A stretch of 30,376 nt of DNA from CAZCGA01 sp964498075. Lineage in GTDB: Bacteria; Desulfobacterota; Binatia; HRBIN30. Numbering within the stretch: position 1 is the stretch's first letter; the number at the start of each line of letters is the position of its first letter. The position numbers and the translations under genes were made by a program. This document shows, piece after piece, positions 6,910-16,632 of the stretch. The notes under the pieces were generated by a model. The model had not been told where the DNA came from and did not search any database. It saw only the letters and a list, made by a program, of their open reading frames with translations. Location: NCBI GenBank assembly GCA_964498075.1, contig CAZCGA010000076.1:1-30376 (forward strand). The letters run 5' to 3'.

Positions 6910-9900
6910 ATGCGGTCCGACGCCTTCAAGTCCGTCCTGACAAAACTGGGACTCGCGGCTTCCGTTCTTTTTCTGGCCAGCGGTGCGTTCGCTGCCCAGC
7001 AGATCAACCTGACCGCTGGGCCGTCCAGCCTGACCCTGCCCGATGGCTCAACCGTGCCGATGTGGGGTTACAGTTGCGGCGCGGTCGTGTCCGGCTCGAC
7101 GGCGACCTGCGCTAAGTTGAATCCGGCGGCGACCGATTGGTCCCCCGTCGTGATCAGGGTTCCTACGGGACAGGACCTGACGATCAACCTCACGAATAAT
7201 CTCTCGTTTGGTACGACTCACATCCCCACCTCGCTGGTGATCGTGGGTCAGCTGGGCGGCGGTTTGGGTGACGTGACGCAACGCACCACCACGGCGAGCC
7301 CGGACCACACCAAGGCCCAGCAACTCACGTGGCCCATCGCGGACCCCGGCGCCACTGCTCCGCCGCCGGATCAGGGACCCCGTGTGCAGTCGTTCTCCAG
7401 CGAAGTGGTGGTAGGCACGCCCAGGTCATTGACCTGGAACGCCCCTCGGCCGGGCACGTACCTGATCGAGTCCGGCACGCACCCGTCCATCCAGGGTCCC
7501 ATGGGCCTGTACGGCATGCTGGTTGTTACGACTGCGCCTACGATGTCAGCCGGCACCGCTTATCCCGGCGTGAGCTACAGAGCGGACGTCCCGCTGCTGC
7601 TCAGTGAAATCGACTCGGTCCAGAACAACGCGGTCGACGCCGCGGTCAACACCCCGGGGTTCAGCGAGACCATGGTGTGGTCCGGCCAGCTGGAGAGGGG
7701 ATCATGCAGCACGACGACGACGACCGTCTGCCATGCGGACACCGATTGCCCGGTCACTGAAACCTGCACCATCGTTCCAGCCGGCTGCGGCAATCCTAGT
7801 TCGGCGACCTACCAACAATGCTATCCGCCGGCGGTGAACTACACGCCGCTGTATTTCATGTTCAATGGAGTCGCGTTCGACAAGACGAACGCCGCGGCCT
7901 CGCTGTTTCCAGCTGCGCCGCCCACGAGCGTCACCGGAAATGTTTTGGTGCGTTTCGTCAATGCCGGCTTGCGCATGCACGTGCCGTCGATCGTCGGATC
8001 GCGAACAAGAACGCCTGCGGTGTCCGGATTCTCGCTGATTGCCGAAGACGGCAACCCGCTGCCGGGCGTTCGTCGTGTGCAGAGCGAAGTCTTTCTCGCC
8101 GCGGGCAAGACGTACGATGTGATGGTGAATTTACCCACCGCCGGCGGGACGGCCCTGCCGGTGTTCGACCGCGAGCTGAGCCTGTCGGCCAACGCCACCG
8201 CGCGCGACGGAGGGATGCTGGCGTATATCGGCATCAATGGCGCCGGGCTGCCGAGCACCGGTGCATTTTCGCTGGCTTCAACGACGGCGACCGCCACCGC
8301 GGATACCTATAACTCCAGAATTAGAGGCCAGACGTTCATCGTGTCGGATCCGGGCATGGGTGTGATCACCAATGACACCAATATCTATGGCGTTCAGGTT
8401 TCCACACCACCAACCAAAGGCACGCTGACGCTGAACGAGAACGGCACGTTTACCTACACTGCCGATATGACCCTCGGCGCCGATACGTTCACATATTGCG
8501 GGAACGGCAGGACTTCGGGGGCGGCCTGCGCCAGCGTGACACTGGGCGCGGCGACGATCGAGGCGGCCAGCGGCATTGTCATGAACGGCATCACCTACAC
8601 CTCGAACGTGGCCACAGCACTGAGTATCAAGCCCCCCGGCATCCTGTCGGTCGACAAAGACACCGCGGGCTATCCGCTTACGGTTGCCACCTCGACTGTG
8701 TCGGCTGTCGCGGGGCCAGGCACCCTCACGCTTTCCGTGGATCCGAACGGCGCGTTCAACGCGTCGTCCGTCAGCGTGCCAGGCACGTACAGTTTTACCT
8801 ACCAGGCGCAGAACTCACAGGGGACCCTCAGTTCCGCAACCGCGACTGTGACGCTGATCTTCCCGGCGCCGAGCAATCTTGCGGTGACGGTCGTGGACGG
8901 CCACGACAAAACAAGCGCTATCACCGACTATCGCTGGATCATCGAGGAAGACCGCACCTTCTATATCAACCCCACCACGACGGCGAACACCGGCACGGCG
9001 ATCGTTCCGACCTTCGGGACCAATTTTCACACCAGTTATATGCCGGTCGTGGCGAGGGGCTGCACCGGGGCGGTGTCCTGCGAATCGGGCCAGACCGTCC
9101 TCGGTCAGGGCGCGGTGTGCGATGTGGGCAATGGCATGTGCAGGACCGACGCCACGCAAGAAACGCCCTTGGAGCCCACCCAGGTCCATCTGGATCCCAC
9201 CAAGCGCTACTACATCTCGATTCTGCCGGGCGATGCGGCCATCCCGTTCCAAACCGGAAGCGAAAGCCCCGGCCACGGCATGGGGGGCGCTCCGATCGCC
9301 GCCGGGCAGACGGCCATCACCGTCCTGACGCAATCCACGCCGTTTCCGACGGCAAAGCTCTCGGTGTTCGTATTCGAGGACGACTTCCCGCTCAACGGCG
9401 AGGCGGATGCCGGCGGCGGCCTCGAAGTGGCGCTGGCGCCGAACGAGGCGGGCCTTGGGGGCTTCAACATCACCATTCTGGACGATGCCGGCGGCACTGG
9501 GGACTCAACCGGACAGGCAACCTACGACATGTTCAACCAGCCGCTGTCGAACAGTCTGGCGGGAACGATCGACCCCACCACCGGGAAGGATGCGTGTCCG
9601 ATTTCAAAGCAGGCCACGGATGCTCCGGCTCAAGCGGGCATCACCGGCACGATCGTCACCTGCCCGAAGTTCGAGTCCGACGGCACGACCCTGTCACCGC
9701 TGGCGGGCCAGGCCGTGGTCGCCAACATGTACCCGGGTAAGTACGGCGTGATCGCCACGCCGGCGGCCGACCGGATCGCCAGAGGTGAGGAGTGGCTCCA
9801 GACCAATACCCTCGACGGCGAGAAGGCGCTCGATTCTTGGCTGCGGATCGGCGAGCCGAACTTCTTCCAGGAGTACGGGCCGGCGGGATATCACGTGGCC

Positions 9901-12900
9901 ATCGGCTTTGCCAACCCGAAGATCATCAATGGCCGCCTGGCGGGCATCTGCGCCGGCACCGACATCAACCTCACTGGCAGCAACTGCACAAACTCCATTA
10001 CGGGCAAGGTCACGACCCTGCGCATGAGCCGCACGCCGGATGAGCGACTCTACAGCAGCGGTTCTCGCGACAGCTTCGGTTTCACCCAGTGCTATGTGAG
10101 CGTTGGCGATCCGGACGGCGAAGACTTCGCCTTCACCAAGTGCGACGGTGACGGGGTGTTTACCCTGTCGGGTCTTCCCGACGGGAATTGGCGAGTCACC
10201 ACCTTTGACCAGTGGAACGATCAGCTCGTCGACGGCCTGTCGACGCCCGTCAGGCTGGCCGGCGGAACCACCGATATGGGAGAGATTGCGGCTAACCAGT
10301 GGCACGCGGATATCTACACGCGATCCTTCATTGACAAGAACGGGGATGGTGTTTCACAAGACCCCGGCGACCCCGGACTTGCGCTGGTGTCGACGAACAT
10401 TCGGTTCCGCGACGGCAGCTTCTCCAACTTCAACAGCACTGACCTGAACGGTTACGCCGGCTTCAACGAGGTGTTCCCACTCTTTAGTTGGTACGTTGTC
10501 GAATCGGATACGACCCGTTACAAGAACACCGGGACGCACGTGGTCTACGACGCCGGCGGGCCCGCCGACGGCACAACGGGCGGGGGAACCTCCACCATTG
10601 CCGCTAACCTGGCGAACACCGTGGAACAGCTTTCTTTGCCCGCTAACCTGCGGGTACCGGGCGCGGTCTATTGCTCCAATGCGGACTGCACCGGGTCATC
10701 GATCGCGACTGGGCCCGTCGCGGGCGGCTCCAGCGGCCCGACTACGAACCTTTCCACGGGCCGAATCGATCCCCCCTGGGTGCTGACCGAGGGCTGGCAG
10801 GGCTTTCCGGGTCAAAACTCGTTCCTCGAATTCGGCAAGACGCCCTACGTGCCCGGCGAGAACGGCGGCATCAGGGGCCATGTCGTGTATGCCTCGACCC
10901 GTCCATTCGACGATCCGCAGCTGCTCTTGCAGCTGAGTTGGGAGCCGTTGGTTCCGGGGGTCACCATCAACCTCTACCAGGAGGGGACCGCGCCGGACGG
11001 CAGCCAATCCCTCACCTTGGTCGACCACACCAAGACCAGCAGTTGGGACGAGTGGGCGCAGGGCTTCCGGTCCGATGGCGTACCCAACATGAACTGCCCG
11101 GGCCAGGGCCGCGACACGGGCACCAACGCCGATCTCTTCTTCTTCACACTGTACAACCAGCCGAACTGGCTCGACGTGTACAACAACACTCCCCACACGC
11201 TGCCAAACAACTCCCAGTTCAAATGCTATGACGGCATGCACGACTGGAATCAAGTGCAACCCGCGCCGTACGACGGCATGTACCAGTTCCCCAGCGTGAC
11301 CGGTCTCAACCCGATGACCGGAAAGCCCAGCGGAACGAACTGCCATATTGCAACCGCTGGGGAGCCGTGGGGCTGCGTGCCAAATCCGGACGCGAGCGAT
11401 CCCTACAGATCCGGCGCCCCCATGCTGAAGGCCGGGAAGTACGTCGTCGAAATGGTTGTGCCGCCGGGCTATGCACTGGTGAAGGAAGAGGACAAGAACA
11501 TTTTGATCGGCGATAATTACATCGCGCCGGCAACCGTGCAGTTCCCCAACATAGGGTCCGCTGTGTACATTCTTCCCGACCAGGCCGCGCTCAGCGCTGC
11601 GTACAACCCCAACAATGCCCAGAACCCGACGACGGATCTGGGTGTAACACCACGCCACGAGGGCGACACCGGAAGCATCGAGTCCTTCTGGCCGTGCGTG
11701 GGCCAGGCGCGTATCGTTCCCGACTACCTCAGCCTGTTCCCGCAGTCCGGGGAAGTCGCACCGTTCGCCGGTGCGACGCGCAATCTCTGCGACCGCAAGG
11801 AAGTCACACTCGTTGACCAGACATCGGCGCTGGCGAAGTTCTACGTCTTCACGCCGACGCACGTCGCCGCTCACTTCACCGGCATCATCACGGACGACTT
11901 CACGTCGGAATTCGACCCGTTCTCGCCGCAATTCGGCGAGAAGTTTTCGCCGGCCAACCTGCCGGTTTCCATCAAGGATTGGACCGGAAGCGAAGTCGCC
12001 CGCGTGTATACCGACCAGTGGGGATTCTACAATGGCTTGAATTACTCCACCTGGGAAGTGAACCCGCCCGCTCCGACCGGGTATAACCCCACGATGATGG
12101 TGACCTGCATGAACGACGCGGGCACTGGAACGACCCCGGATCCGCTGTTCAACCCGGCCTACAGCCAGTTCTGCTACGAGATCCCGTTCATGCCGGGGCA
12201 GACCCAGTACATGGACACGCCGGTTATTCCCACGTCTGCCTTCGCGGGCGCGGGGTACAACAACCCCGACTGCGCCTACCCGGATACCACGCCGGCGATC
12301 AAGGAAGTGCATAGCAGCGATGGAATTGGACCGTGGGTGAGCGCGGCCGGCACCGGTCACACCCTCACGATTACGGCGTTGGGCGACCAGACTGTGAACA
12401 ACAATGCGTACTCCGGGCCCTCGGCCACAACGGCGCCTTACAACCAGAAGACGGTTACCCGCCATTATGGCTTTGGGGCTACGCCGGGAAAGGTGACCAT
12501 CGGTGGGAACACCGCGACCGTTGCCAGTTGGAGTGACACACAGATCACGGTCACTGTGCCCACCGGCGTGCCGTATTGCGCTATCCAGCAACAAGCGCAA
12601 TACGGCGGCCCACTACCCCCCGCGCGGTGCGGTGAATTGGTCATTGCGGCAGCCAACGGCAAACGTTCGATCGACGCTGTAACCGTCACCATCGGCGGCA
12701 AACCTCCGACTTACGTGGCCAGCGGCGCCAGCATCCAGAGTGCGATTGACGCTGCCTTCCCGGGTGATCTGATCATCGTCGGCCCCGGTGTCTACAATGA
12801 GTTGTTGCTGATGTGGAAGCCGGTCCGGCTGCAAGGCGTCGGGGCCGCTTCCAGTGTCATCAACGCCAATGCCCATCCCGCAGGCAAGCTGGATCCCTGG

Positions 12901-15900
12901 CGTGCGCAGGTTGTGTGCCTGTTCGGACTGGCGCTCAATGGGCAACCCATCTCCGACAGCAATCCTTCTCCCTCGTGCGCAGCGGACATGCAGGCGCAGG
13001 TGGACCGGATCCCGCGGGAGGGCATTCTCGGCTGGGACGTCACGGTCAACGGCAACCTGGCGGAGCAGCTGCAAGAACCGACCCTGATGGGGGCGTATGA
13101 AGGCGCAGGAATCACCGTCCTGGCGAAAGGCGTGAACATTCCGCCCGGATCACCGAATCCCTTCGGTTCGGGGACGGAAGCCTCTTTCCCGGCCGGCACC
13201 ACGTCGCTCACGGCCAGCGATTGCGGACCTACTGCGGGTCCCAATCCATACCCGAGCAACTTCCAATGCAACCCGTCGAGCATTGATGGCCTGTCCATCA
13301 CCAACAGCTCCGCGGGGGGTGGCGGCATATTCGTGCATGGCTGGGGACATAACCTGCAGATCGCCAACAACCGGGTCATGAACAATACCGGAACGCTGAC
13401 GGGCGGCATCACTATCGGCCAAGGCGATACTCCCGACGCATATATCGTCGACACCCCGGCCAACTCCGCTCCGGGCTCCTGCCTGGACAGCGAGGTCGAG
13501 GTCGCGAATCTTCAGCTGCCGTACTGTTTCAACTTGAACGTGAACATGCATCACAACGCCGTCACCTTGAACTCTTCCACCGGCGACGAGTTGTTCTCGA
13601 CCACACCGTCGGGGGCAGGTGGCGTCACGATCTCCGCCGGTGCCGACTACTACAAGTTCAGCAACAACTGGGTGTGCGGCAACCTGAGCACGGGTGACGG
13701 CGGTGGCGTCGCTCAGTTTGGGTACAGCTGGTACGGTGACATCGAGCACAACCAGATCCTGTTCAATCAGACTACCAACCCGACCATCTCGGCCAATGGT
13801 GGAGGTCTCATCGTCAGGGGGCTACCACCGGATGGTGGTCCAACGGGCGAGTGCGGCATCGGGGAGATCGACACGGATTGCACGCCCGGACTCAGCGACG
13901 GTACCGGTCCTGGCCTGGTGATCAACGCCAACCTGTTCATGGGCAACGCCGCGGAAAGCGGTAGCGGCGGCGGCCTGCGCCTCGAGGGCGTCAACGGCAC
14001 GGAGGTGGCTCGCTTCCCCAACGGTAGTCAATCGATTCGCAGGCCCTTACCCGCGTTTCTCGGGGGAGGCTTGCAACCAGTGCCAGGAACGCCGGTCTGG
14101 AACACGGTCCGCGTCACCAACAACATCATCGCCAACAATGTGGCCGGTTGGGACGGCGCTGGCGTGGGGTTGCAGGACGCGTTGGATGTGGACCTCATCA
14201 ATAACACCATCGTTTCCAACGACACCACCGCCTCGTCGGGCGTGCTCTTCAACACGCTCGGGGCACCGCTGGCCGGCAGCACGGGGCCGACGTGCACGTC
14301 AAACTGCGGCACGAAATCGGCGCCTCAGCCCGCCGGGTTGGTGGCCGTGGGGAACAGCCCGGTATTGACCGCGTCATTCGCCGGGATTGGAACGATCACC
14401 TGCCCCGCGAACCATCCGAACTGCACGAGCTTCTCTTACCCGTATCTGGCTAACAACCTGTTCTGGCAGAACCGTTCATTCTACATCGGCGTAGGATCTC
14501 TCGGTACGGGAACCCAGAACCAGCAGAACGTGGTTGCGCTGTATAACGCATTCACCACGACGCGAGCGCCGAACCAGTCCACAACGGGCGCCTGCACCGC
14601 CGCAAGCTATTGGGACATCGGCGCGCGCGGCGACACGGGGCCGAGCAATCATAGCTCGGGGATCACGCTCGCCCCGACCTACTCGGTGCTGACGGATGCC
14701 GGAGATTATCCCGGTCACAATAACCTGGGATCCAACCCGACTGTTGTCAGCCAGTACTGCAACGGTGCGCGTGTCCCGCCGGAACTGGGCTCGATGGGCT
14801 ACCGGGTGCCGCCGGGCATCGCGGACGCCACCGTGCCGAACCCCATCTTCAACCTGACGCCGGCGGCGACGGTGGATGAGGGCAACAACTGGATCAACAT
14901 CAGTTGGGGCCCGTTGGCACTGACAAAGCCGGTCACCGGTGGGACGCTCGGCAACTACGCCTTGGCGGCGGGTTCACCGGCCATTGACGCCATCCCGACC
15001 AGTGCTGCTGGGAACTACCCGCACACTGACTTCTTCGGCAATCCGAGGCCGGACTCCGCCGAGGATAGAATTGACATCGGCGCAGTGGAGACGGGGCCGC
15101 CGATCATGGTCGTGAGCCCGAATCCGCTTCCCTTCGGAGTCGTGTCGATCAACACCAACAAGACGCTCGGTGTGACGGTGTCGAACGACCCGACCGGAAC
15201 CTTGAACCTGATACTGGCGAATCCGACCATTACGGCGGGCACCTCGGGGAGCAGCCAGCCGAGCAAGTACACCTTCACGACCACGTGCCCGATCGGCGGC
15301 ACCGGCCTGACGCCGGGGTCGTCGTGCACGATCACCGTCAGGTTTGCTCCCACGACAACCACGAGCCCGACTCTGCAGACGGCGAGGCTCAATGTGAACG
15401 CCACGAACACGGTCACGACCTCCGTGCCGCTGTCGGGGACGGGCGTCATCCCGGTGTACACCATCACTCCAGGACCCGAGGTCGGTCACGGCTTCGGCAA
15501 CCAGCAGGTCGGCGCCCCGAGCGCGCCGTTCCGGTTCACCCTGACCAACACGGCCGCGAGCCTGGGTGGTGAGCTGTGCCTGACCGGCAACCCCGTGTTG
15601 AGTGGGACGTTTACCTTCCAGTTCCAAGCCGCGTTCCGTGCGGCGGATACGTGCACGGCAACCACGCATCTCGCCTCGGGTGCATCGTGTACGTTCAGCG
15701 TGGTGTTCGCGCCAACGTCGGCTGGCGCGAAGGGTAGCAGTGCCTCCAGTTTCGGAGCGCGTGTCGATGTGACGCATGCTGCGGGGGCAGTAAACGGCAG
15801 AGGGGCGGGCTCACCGGTCTGGGGCACGGGCGTGGCGCCCACGTCGTCGCTGACGGGAGGGCCGGCGGGGTTCGGCAACCGGCAGGTGGGCACGACCAGC

Positions 15901-16509
15901 ACGCCGCGCACGTTCACCTTCACCAACACCGGGAGCGGGCCGTTCACCGTCACGGTCGGCCTCTCGGGCACCAACGCGGGCAACTACGCGATTGTCAGCA
16001 ACCTCTGTACTGGCGCCACGATACCGGCCAGCGGCAACTGCACGTTCGGTGTGACCTTCACGCCGAGCGCCACAGGTAGCCGGACTGCGACGCTGACGGC
16101 GACCGGCACGTCAGGGACCGCGACAACTAGCTCGACGGCGAGCCTCACCGGTACGGGTATCCAGGCGGCAGTTGGGTTTACTTGGACGTACGGCGGCACG
16201 GTCGGGGCATGGGGCACGGCTACTGGTGCCAGGACCATCACGGTCACCAATACCGGTTCGGCGGGCTCCTCACTGGCGCTTACGGCGGTGCCCGCAGTGG
16301 CAAACCTCACCGGCGGCAGCCAGTTCGCCCGCACCGGCGGAACCTGCTCGGCTAGCACCGTCCTGGCGCAGAATGCGACCTGCACGGTGATCGTGACTCG
16401 GACCCGTCCGGCAAGTTCGCCGTTCGCAGGCACGGGAAGACTGACGGTCACCGACACGGGAGCGGCAGCTGCCTCGCAGGTGCTCAACCTGTCCGGCGAC
16501 CTAAACTAG
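6910..16509 (+). CDS. Giant secreted scaffold: inactive oxidase head, beta-helix, Ig/Hydin-like repeats
   Basis: The 3199-aa product has a signal peptide (cleavage near AFA-AQ, about residue 28). Approximate order: a degenerate cupredoxin domain 30-215 (ESGTH where active domains have HCH, followed by MGLYG); a second degenerate oxidase domain to about 455, with a Cys-rich insert near 266 (CHADTDC...ETC); two Ig-like domains about 464-655; SdrD-B-like segments, including DKNGDGVSQDPGDPG near 1140; an IPT/TIG domain about 1854-1925; a right-handed parallel beta-helix from about 1935 (ASIQSAIDAAFPGDLIIVG), closing with a PAID...DIGAVE segment near 2686-2730; and four ASPM/SPD-2/Hydin-like repeats of roughly 110-125 residues starting near 2733, 2855, 2981 and 3089. 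No sortase, autotransporter or membrane anchor is visible. GAGGAG precedes the ATG. It is third in the operon and probably acts as an extracellular scaffold or adhesin; I see no residues for its own copper chemistry. Confidence 0.88.
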   Translation: MRSDAFKSVLTKLGLAASVLFLASGAFAAQQINLTAGPSSLTLPDGSTVPMWGYSCGAVVSGSTATCAKLNPAATDWSPVVIRVPTGQDLTINLTNNLSFGTTHIPTSLVIVGQLGGGLGDVTQRTTTASPDHTKAQQLTWPIADPGATAPPPDQGPRVQSFSSEVVVGTPRSLTWNAPRPGTYLIESGTHPSIQGPMGLYGMLVVTTAPTMSAGTAYPGVSYRADVPLLLSEIDSVQNNAVDAAVNTPGFSETMVWSGQLERGSCSTTTTTVCHADTDCPVTETCTIVPAGCGNPSSATYQQCYPPAVNYTPLYFMFNGVAFDKTNAAASLFPAAPPTSVTGNVLVRFVNAGLRMHVPSIVGSRTRTPAVSGFSLIAEDGNPLPGVRRVQSEVFLAAGKTYDVMVNLPTAGGTALPVFDRELSLSANATARDGGMLAYIGINGAGLPSTGAFSLASTTATATADTYNSRIRGQTFIVSDPGMGVITNDTNIYGVQVSTPPTKGTLTLNENGTFTYTADMTLGADTFTYCGNGRTSGAACASVTLGAATIEAASGIVMNGITYTSNVATALSIKPPGILSVDKDTAGYPLTVATSTVSAVAGPGTLTLSVDPNGAFNASSVSVPGTYSFTYQAQNSQGTLSSATATVTLIFPAPSNLAVTVVDGHDKTSAITDYRWIIEEDRTFYINPTTTANTGTAIVPTFGTNFHTSYMPVVARGCTGAVSCESGQTVLGQGAVCDVGNGMCRTDATQETPLEPTQVHLDPTKRYYISILPGDAAIPFQTGSESPGHGMGGAPIAAGQTAITVLTQSTPFPTAKLSVFVFEDDFPLNGEADAGGGLEVALAPNEAGLGGFNITILDDAGGTGDSTGQATYDMFNQPLSNSLAGTIDPTTGKDACPISKQATDAPAQAGITGTIVTCPKFESDGTTLSPLAGQAVVANMYPGKYGVIATPAADRIARGEEWLQTNTLDGEKALDSWLRIGEPNFFQEYGPAGYHVAIGFANPKIINGRLAGICAGTDINLTGSNCTNSITGKVTTLRMSRTPDERLYSSGSRDSFGFTQCYVSVGDPDGEDFAFTKCDGDGVFTLSGLPDGNWRVTTFDQWNDQLVDGLSTPVRLAGGTTDMGEIAANQWHADIYTRSFIDKNGDGVSQDPGDPGLALVSTNIRFRDGSFSNFNSTDLNGYAGFNEVFPLFSWYVVESDTTRYKNTGTHVVYDAGGPADGTTGGGTSTIAANLANTVEQLSLPANLRVPGAVYCSNADCTGSSIATGPVAGGSSGPTTNLSTGRIDPPWVLTEGWQGFPGQNSFLEFGKTPYVPGENGGIRGHVVYASTRPFDDPQLLLQLSWEPLVPGVTINLYQEGTAPDGSQSLTLVDHTKTSSWDEWAQGFRSDGVPNMNCPGQGRDTGTNADLFFFTLYNQPNWLDVYNNTPHTLPNNSQFKCYDGMHDWNQVQPAPYDGMYQFPSVTGLNPMTGKPSGTNCHIATAGEPWGCVPNPDASDPYRSGAPMLKAGKYVVEMVVPPGYALVKEEDKNILIGDNYIAPATVQFPNIGSAVYILPDQAALSAAYNPNNAQNPTTDLGVTPRHEGDTGSIESFWPCVGQARIVPDYLSLFPQSGEVAPFAGATRNLCDRKEVTLVDQTSALAKFYVFTPTHVAAHFTGIITDDFTSEFDPFSPQFGEKFSPANLPVSIKDWTGSEVARVYTDQWGFYNGLNYSTWEVNPPAPTGYNPTMMVTCMNDAGTGTTPDPLFNPAYSQFCYEIPFMPGQTQYMDTPVIPTSAFAGAGYNNPDCAYPDTTPAIKEVHSSDGIGPWVSAAGTGHTLTITALGDQTVNNNAYSGPSATTAPYNQKTVTRHYGFGATPGKVTIGGNTATVASWSDTQITVTVPTGVPYCAIQQQAQYGGPLPPARCGELVIAAANGKRSIDAVTVTIGGKPPTYVASGASIQSAIDAAFPGDLIIVGPGVYNELLLMWKPVRLQGVGAASSVINANAHPAGKLDPWRAQVVCLFGLALNGQPISDSNPSPSCAADMQAQVDRIPREGILGWDVTVNGNLAEQLQEPTLMGAYEGAGITVLAKGVNIPPGSPNPFGSGTEASFPAGTTSLTASDCGPTAGPNPYPSNFQCNPSSIDGLSITNSSAGGGGIFVHGWGHNLQIANNRVMNNTGTLTGGITIGQGDTPDAYIVDTPANSAPGSCLDSEVEVANLQLPYCFNLNVNMHHNAVTLNSSTGDELFSTTPSGAGGVTISAGADYYKFSNNWVCGNLSTGDGGGVAQFGYSWYGDIEHNQILFNQTTNPTISANGGGLIVRGLPPDGGPTGECGIGEIDTDCTPGLSDGTGPGLVINANLFMGNAAESGSGGGLRLEGVNGTEVARFPNGSQSIRRPLPAFLGGGLQPVPGTPVWNTVRVTNNIIANNVAGWDGAGVGLQDALDVDLINNTIVSNDTTASSGVLFNTLGAPLAGSTGPTCTSNCGTKSAPQPAGLVAVGNSPVLTASFAGIGTITCPANHPNCTSFSYPYLANNLFWQNRSFYIGVGSLGTGTQNQQNVVALYNAFTTTRAPNQSTTGACTAASYWDIGARGDTGPSNHSSGITLAPTYSVLTDAGDYPGHNNLGSNPTVVSQYCNGARVPPELGSMGYRVPPGIADATVPNPIFNLTPAATVDEGNNWINISWGPLALTKPVTGGTLGNYALAAGSPAIDAIPTSAAGNYPHTDFFGNPRPDSAEDRIDIGAVETGPPIMVVSPNPLPFGVVSINTNKTLGVTVSNDPTGTLNLILANPTITAGTSGSSQPSKYTFTTTCPIGGTGLTPGSSCTITVRFAPTTTTSPTLQTARLNVNATNTVTTSVPLSGTGVIPVYTITPGPEVGHGFGNQQVGAPSAPFRFTLTNTAASLGGELCLTGNPVLSGTFTFQFQAAFRAADTCTATTHLASGASCTFSVVFAPTSAGAKGSSASSFGARVDVTHAAGAVNGRGAGSPVWGTGVAPTSSLTGGPAGFGNRQVGTTSTPRTFTFTNTGSGPFTVTVGLSGTNAGNYAIVSNLCTGATIPASGNCTFGVTFTPSATGSRTATLTATGTSGTATTSSTASLTGTGIQAAVGFTWTYGGTVGAWGTATGARTITVTNTGSAGSSLALTAVPAVANLTGGSQFARTGGTCSASTVLAQNATCTVIVTRTRPASSPFAGTGRLTVTDTGAAAASQVLNLSGDLN

Positions 16510-16537
16510 GGCAGGGGGCCGGAACAGGCGATGCACC

Positions 16538-16572
16538 GAAACCGCCCGCGGGGGTTCCCCGCGGGCAGTTTC
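16538..16572 (+). terminator. Rho-independent-type hairpin after the giant gene
   Basis: GCCCGCGGGG (16544-16553) pairs perfectly with CCCCGCGGGC (16557-16566) across a 3-base loop. The outer GAAAC (16538-16542) pairs with GTTTC (16568-16572) after a one-base mismatch. The T-tract is weak (gttat). The hairpin lies 29 bases after the giant gene's stop and should end the three-gene oxidase transcript. Confidence 0.8.
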
Positions 16573-16632
16573 GTTATGATCTCCGGCAAATCCCGTAAGC
16601 TAGTCAAGACCCGCACGCCCTAGGAAAAATTG

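Noticed and set aside
8496..9740. 414-codon plus-strand frame within the giant gene in another frame
   Set aside because: It is rich in Arg/Gly/His, overlaps conserved Ig-like and SdrD-like coding sequence, and has no start context.
10696..12600. 634-codon open frame on the minus strand inside the giant gene
   Set aside because: It is antisense to a continuous 3199-codon gene with recognisable domains. The translation is Arg/Val/Gly-rich without any motif, which is typical of antisense frames in GC-rich DNA.
16544..16566. The GC-rich dyad after the giant gene as an operator
   Set aside because: The tight 3-base loop, the long stem and its position just after a stop codon fit a transcription terminator much better.
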